Below, one piece after another: positions 60,986 to 64,000 of a stretch of 64,000 nt of DNA. This stretch comes from Panulirus ornatus (lineage: Eukaryota > Arthropoda > Malacostraca > Decapoda > Palinuridae), in contig NC_092232.1 in the NCBI RefSeq assembly GCF_036320965.1, forward strand, positions 52,388,982 to 52,452,981, written 5' to 3'. Position 1 is the stretch's first letter. Each line of letters starts with the position of its first letter. A program made the position numbers and the translations under genes. Under the pieces are notes generated by a model that searched no databases, was not told the DNA's origin, and saw only the letters and a list, made by a program, of their open reading frames with translations.

Positions 60986-63297
60986 CTCGCCGCTTTACGT
61001 CTACTGCTGACATCATCATCCACCACCCACACAACCAACTCTCTCTCTGATCCACTCGCCCCCACCGACTCCACCTTCCATTCACTCCTGTGGAGCACTC
61101 GATCATCTTTCGCCAAACTCCATCCCCTGCGGTACACGGCCAACCTCCCTCCCTCCCTCCCTACTACTTTTCCCATCGGCCCTCGGCTCCATCAGGATCA
61201 TCAGTGTGACGTAAGTGCTCACTTCGATCCCCAGGTGCGTCCTCTCCACCACACTCATCATTCCGTAATAACTACAGATACTTGTCCCTGGACAACCTGC
61301 ATAATCTCCCCGTCACATGACAACATATCCTCCATCCCTCTCGCACCCGCTTTAATTCCCCTCACTTTCTCCGCCCGCCTCATACACATAGTTCTCAGGC
61401 TTTCCGAGACTCAACGCATTTTCTTTTTGTCGCGAATATGAGCCTCATCATCGCCCTCATTTTCTTAACTTACCGTCAAAAGAATGAATGACTTCCCGTT
61501 CTCCAGCCGAGGGCGACCATCAGGTGAGGTGTCCCTCCTGACACCAGCTACATACCTTAGCCTCAAGGGCACGATGATTAGACCCTCCGGGAGGAGGAGG
61601 AGGAGGAGGAGGGGACGAGCGCTGGCGGCCTGTTCTTCGACATGAGTCTTGAGCGCTGGACCGACTACAAATCTCAACACATACCGTCCTGTTCAAACTC
61701 TTAAAAGATACACGACGTCGCTTCGATAATGTGTCACACGCGAATTTCACAGTAAGTGCCATTCTTCTCTAGTTGCATTCTGTATCCAACTGTAAAATAC
61801 ACCTTCAGGAAGACAGGAGACAGCGGGACAACACATAACACGACCTCTGGGAAAAGAAGTTTAGCCTGGACAGGTTAAACATCACGGACGACGCTCGGGA
61901 AAAAGAAAGAGCTCCACCTCTGATGTATGAAAAAATATCCGTGAGGGGCCGAGTGTGATGGCTCAGCCCCCGACGTACACGCCTCATTCCTCCCAAGGAC
62001 TGATGAAGCCTCACAATTTTTCCGGAAACGCACGAGAATGCCCCCCAGAACGCGTCATTTGCCCGCCACAACAAATTCGTTCCTAAAATATTCCGTCTGA
62101 CTTTCGCCTCACCTCCAGGCCACAAAAATGAGAAAATAAACGAAAATACCCAAATCCCAGAGGGTAATATCGCAACGCCGCGGGGGCAAGACAAGACCCC
62201 CACATTCTGCTGCAGTAGAGGCGACCTACCCGGGCTCCAGGCACGAGGGCCTAGCCCTTAAACCGACGGTGCATACATTCACCCTCATGGAACAAAACAC
62301 AGGAAGTTGGCCAGATTCAACTCCATCATGAATATGGAAATACCTGCCGTGTCCCCGTACTTACCCGGGCCCGGCTAGCGAAGTGCACTACATCTGAACC
62401 AATACGCAACTGACCCTACACGTCACCGATGAGGTCACAGGCCAGTACTGGAGGGCCACACAGTACCCATCTCCCTCGCAACCCTAAGCTCCTTCCTCCA
62501 GGGGAGGTGGCCGAGCTGAAAAAAAAAAAAGAGGCCAGCGGGAGCCACGTGATAACTCGGGAATCGCCCTCAAAACGAACATGGAAAAATGGCAGCTATC
62601 TCCACCCGGGTGGAAAGGAAGTCCTGGCGGCGGCAAAACTCAGCGATTTACGCCTCCTTGCCGGGCTAGTCAGCCAGAAACGACGATACACACGAGCAGG
62701 CACGACCACCACGACGAAGGCGAAGGGGCACGAGAGTGTGGCTTGGGAGAGGGAGAGAGGAGGATGACAATGACGCTTACCAACATGAGGGAGAGAAAGA
62801 GAAACTAAGGCGAGACACAGTCATGAAAATAACAGAGAGAAACCACAGCACTAACACGAGTGGCTGAGCTGAGCTGGGACATGATGATGACGCACGAAGG
62901 GCAGACTAGAGGGCGACAGAAGACAGGCACCGGGAACACACAGCAACGCCAAAGTCGGCGGGAACCACAGGAGTAAAGAGACGAGAGACGAGAGAGACAG
63001 ACTGACAGGCACCAGCAACGGAGAGAGAGATAGAGAAAGAGAGAGAGAGATGACGGAGCACAATGAAGCATTCTCCTCAGTATCGACTGAGACGGAGGGA
63101 AAGAAAAAGGGGTGAATTCTTTTGTTGCGTTCGTCTGGAGGAGGGAGGCAAGTGGAGCCGTGCCACCAGTCTGATCTCCTGACACTGACCACGTCCACCA
63201 CAGTGTGTCGAAATCACTTGGCTGCAAATCAATGCAAAGGAAACGAACGGCATTACAAGAGATTACAACCAGAAGTCTAGAAGTAGAGAGAAGCAGC

Positions 63298-63298
<1 letters not shown>
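60986..63298. other. Unassigned sequence
   Basis: Contains (GGA)n at about 61588-61612 and GA-rich DNA at 63019-63050. Frames here are low-complexity or shadow frames. Confidence 0.35.

Positions 63299-63367
<69 letters not shown>
63299..63367. repeat. (TA)n microsatellite
   Basis: About 34 TA units. No LINE 3' end motif is seen next to it, so it may be an independent microsatellite. Confidence 0.97.
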
Positions 63368-63369
<2 letters not shown>

Positions 63370-63469
63370 TGTTACTCTAGCTTATTTTTCGAGAATTCTT
63401 ATAGAATACTTTCGCGCTAAAATATATGTACTTCACTTTAAACTTCTTATAACACAATTCCTACACAGG

Positions 63470-63935
63470 GTTACCCCACAAGGCAGGAAGGGTCACTCCA
63501 AGGGATACCCTACCACACAAGGCCACATATGGGCTACCCTACAACACAGGGTCACTCTAAGGGCTACCCTACAACACAGGGTGGGCCACTCATAAGGGCT
63601 GCCCTACAACACAGGAAGGGCCACTCGAAAGGCTGCCCTACAACACAGGAAGGGCCACTGTAAGGGCTGACCTACAACACAGGAAGGGCCACTGTAAGGG
63701 CTGACCTACAACACAGGAAGGGCCACTGTAAGGGCTGACCTACAACACAAGAAGGGCCACTGTAAGGGCTGACCTACAACACAGGAAGGGCCACTGTAAG
63801 GGCTGACCTACAACGCAGGAAGGGCCACTGTAAGGGCTGACCTACAACACAGGAAGGGCCACTGTAAGCGCTACCCCTACAACACAAGGAGGGCCACTGT
63901 AAGGGTAACCCTACAACACAGGGAGGGCCACTCCA
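63470..63935. repeat. 34-bp minisatellite, about 13 copies
   Basis: Units contain CCTACAACACAGGAAGGGCC and ACTGTAAGGGCTGA. The central units (63600-63860) are nearly identical; the flanking ones diverge and vary in length. Confidence 0.95.
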
Positions 63936-64000
63936 CAGGTCCTTCACCTGAAAAAGAATCTATATTTCAAGCTTCATCACCCCTGAAGAATCGAGCTATT
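63936..64000. other. Unassigned end of window
   Basis: Short non-repetitive flank; nothing recognised. Confidence 0.3.

Noticed and set aside
63299..63367. LINE tail
   Set aside because: The (TA)n tract has no CGCTACC-type 3' motif next to it on either side, so it is kept as a plain microsatellite.

Overview
The window looks like eukaryotic, intron-scale DNA from an invertebrate, most probably a decapod crustacean. Supporting observations are: intron-bounded exons with canonical GT/AG sites; very many long, perfect dinucleotide microsatellites (CA, GA, TA); several decayed LINE families; and a LINE/short-repeat family whose 3' motif and (TA)n tail I associate, from memory only, with decapod genomes. 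There is no sign of bacterial gene organisation. Nearly all longer open frames are microsatellite, minisatellite or retroelement frames rather than host genes.

Host gene. Two small minus-strand exons are supported: 48388-48494 and 5613-5881. Both encode extracellular cadherin (EC) repeat segments with LDRE and DENDHAPVF-type calcium-binding motifs, both have clean splice sites, and both start with the same split codon phase. The order (higher coordinate first) and content fit two neighbouring EC repeats of a giant FAT-like (FAT1/2/3, insect kugelei class) atypical cadherin. If so, everything from 5.9 to 48.4 kb is intronic. A linking exon of roughly 250-300 nt (end of one EC repeat, start of the next) is expected between them, but I did not find it.

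Layout. 0-5.6 kb: decayed LINE endonuclease and jockey-like RT pieces and a 478-bp tandem duplication. 5.6-5.9 kb: cadherin exon. 7.4-13.8 kb: a cluster of at least five 5'-truncated RTE-like LINE insertions, each ending in an A/TA tail and each abutting the (TA)n tail of its neighbour. One of them is a textbook inverted (twin-priming) insertion, and one short element seems to be the LINE's 5' head joined to its 3' tail. 14-26.7 kb: mostly unassigned intron with microsatellites, purine-rich arrays and LINE RT relics. 26.7-33.6 kb: an 80-bp minisatellite of about 86 copies, open in reading frame for long distances because of one C/T polymorphism. 33.6-48.4 kb: unassigned intron with many short tandem arrays and a 2.6-kb-spaced duplicate around a GT microsatellite. 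48.4 kb: second cadherin exon. 48.5-64 kb: a pair of diverged direct repeats (50.4 and 55.8 kb), two more LINE RT relics, many GA/CT/GT tracts and a terminal 34-bp minisatellite.

No RNA gene, CRISPR array or promoter could be supported. The most notable content is the self-nested LINE cluster with twin-priming, the LINE-derived short element, and the very large intronic minisatellite inside a probable FAT-like cadherin gene.
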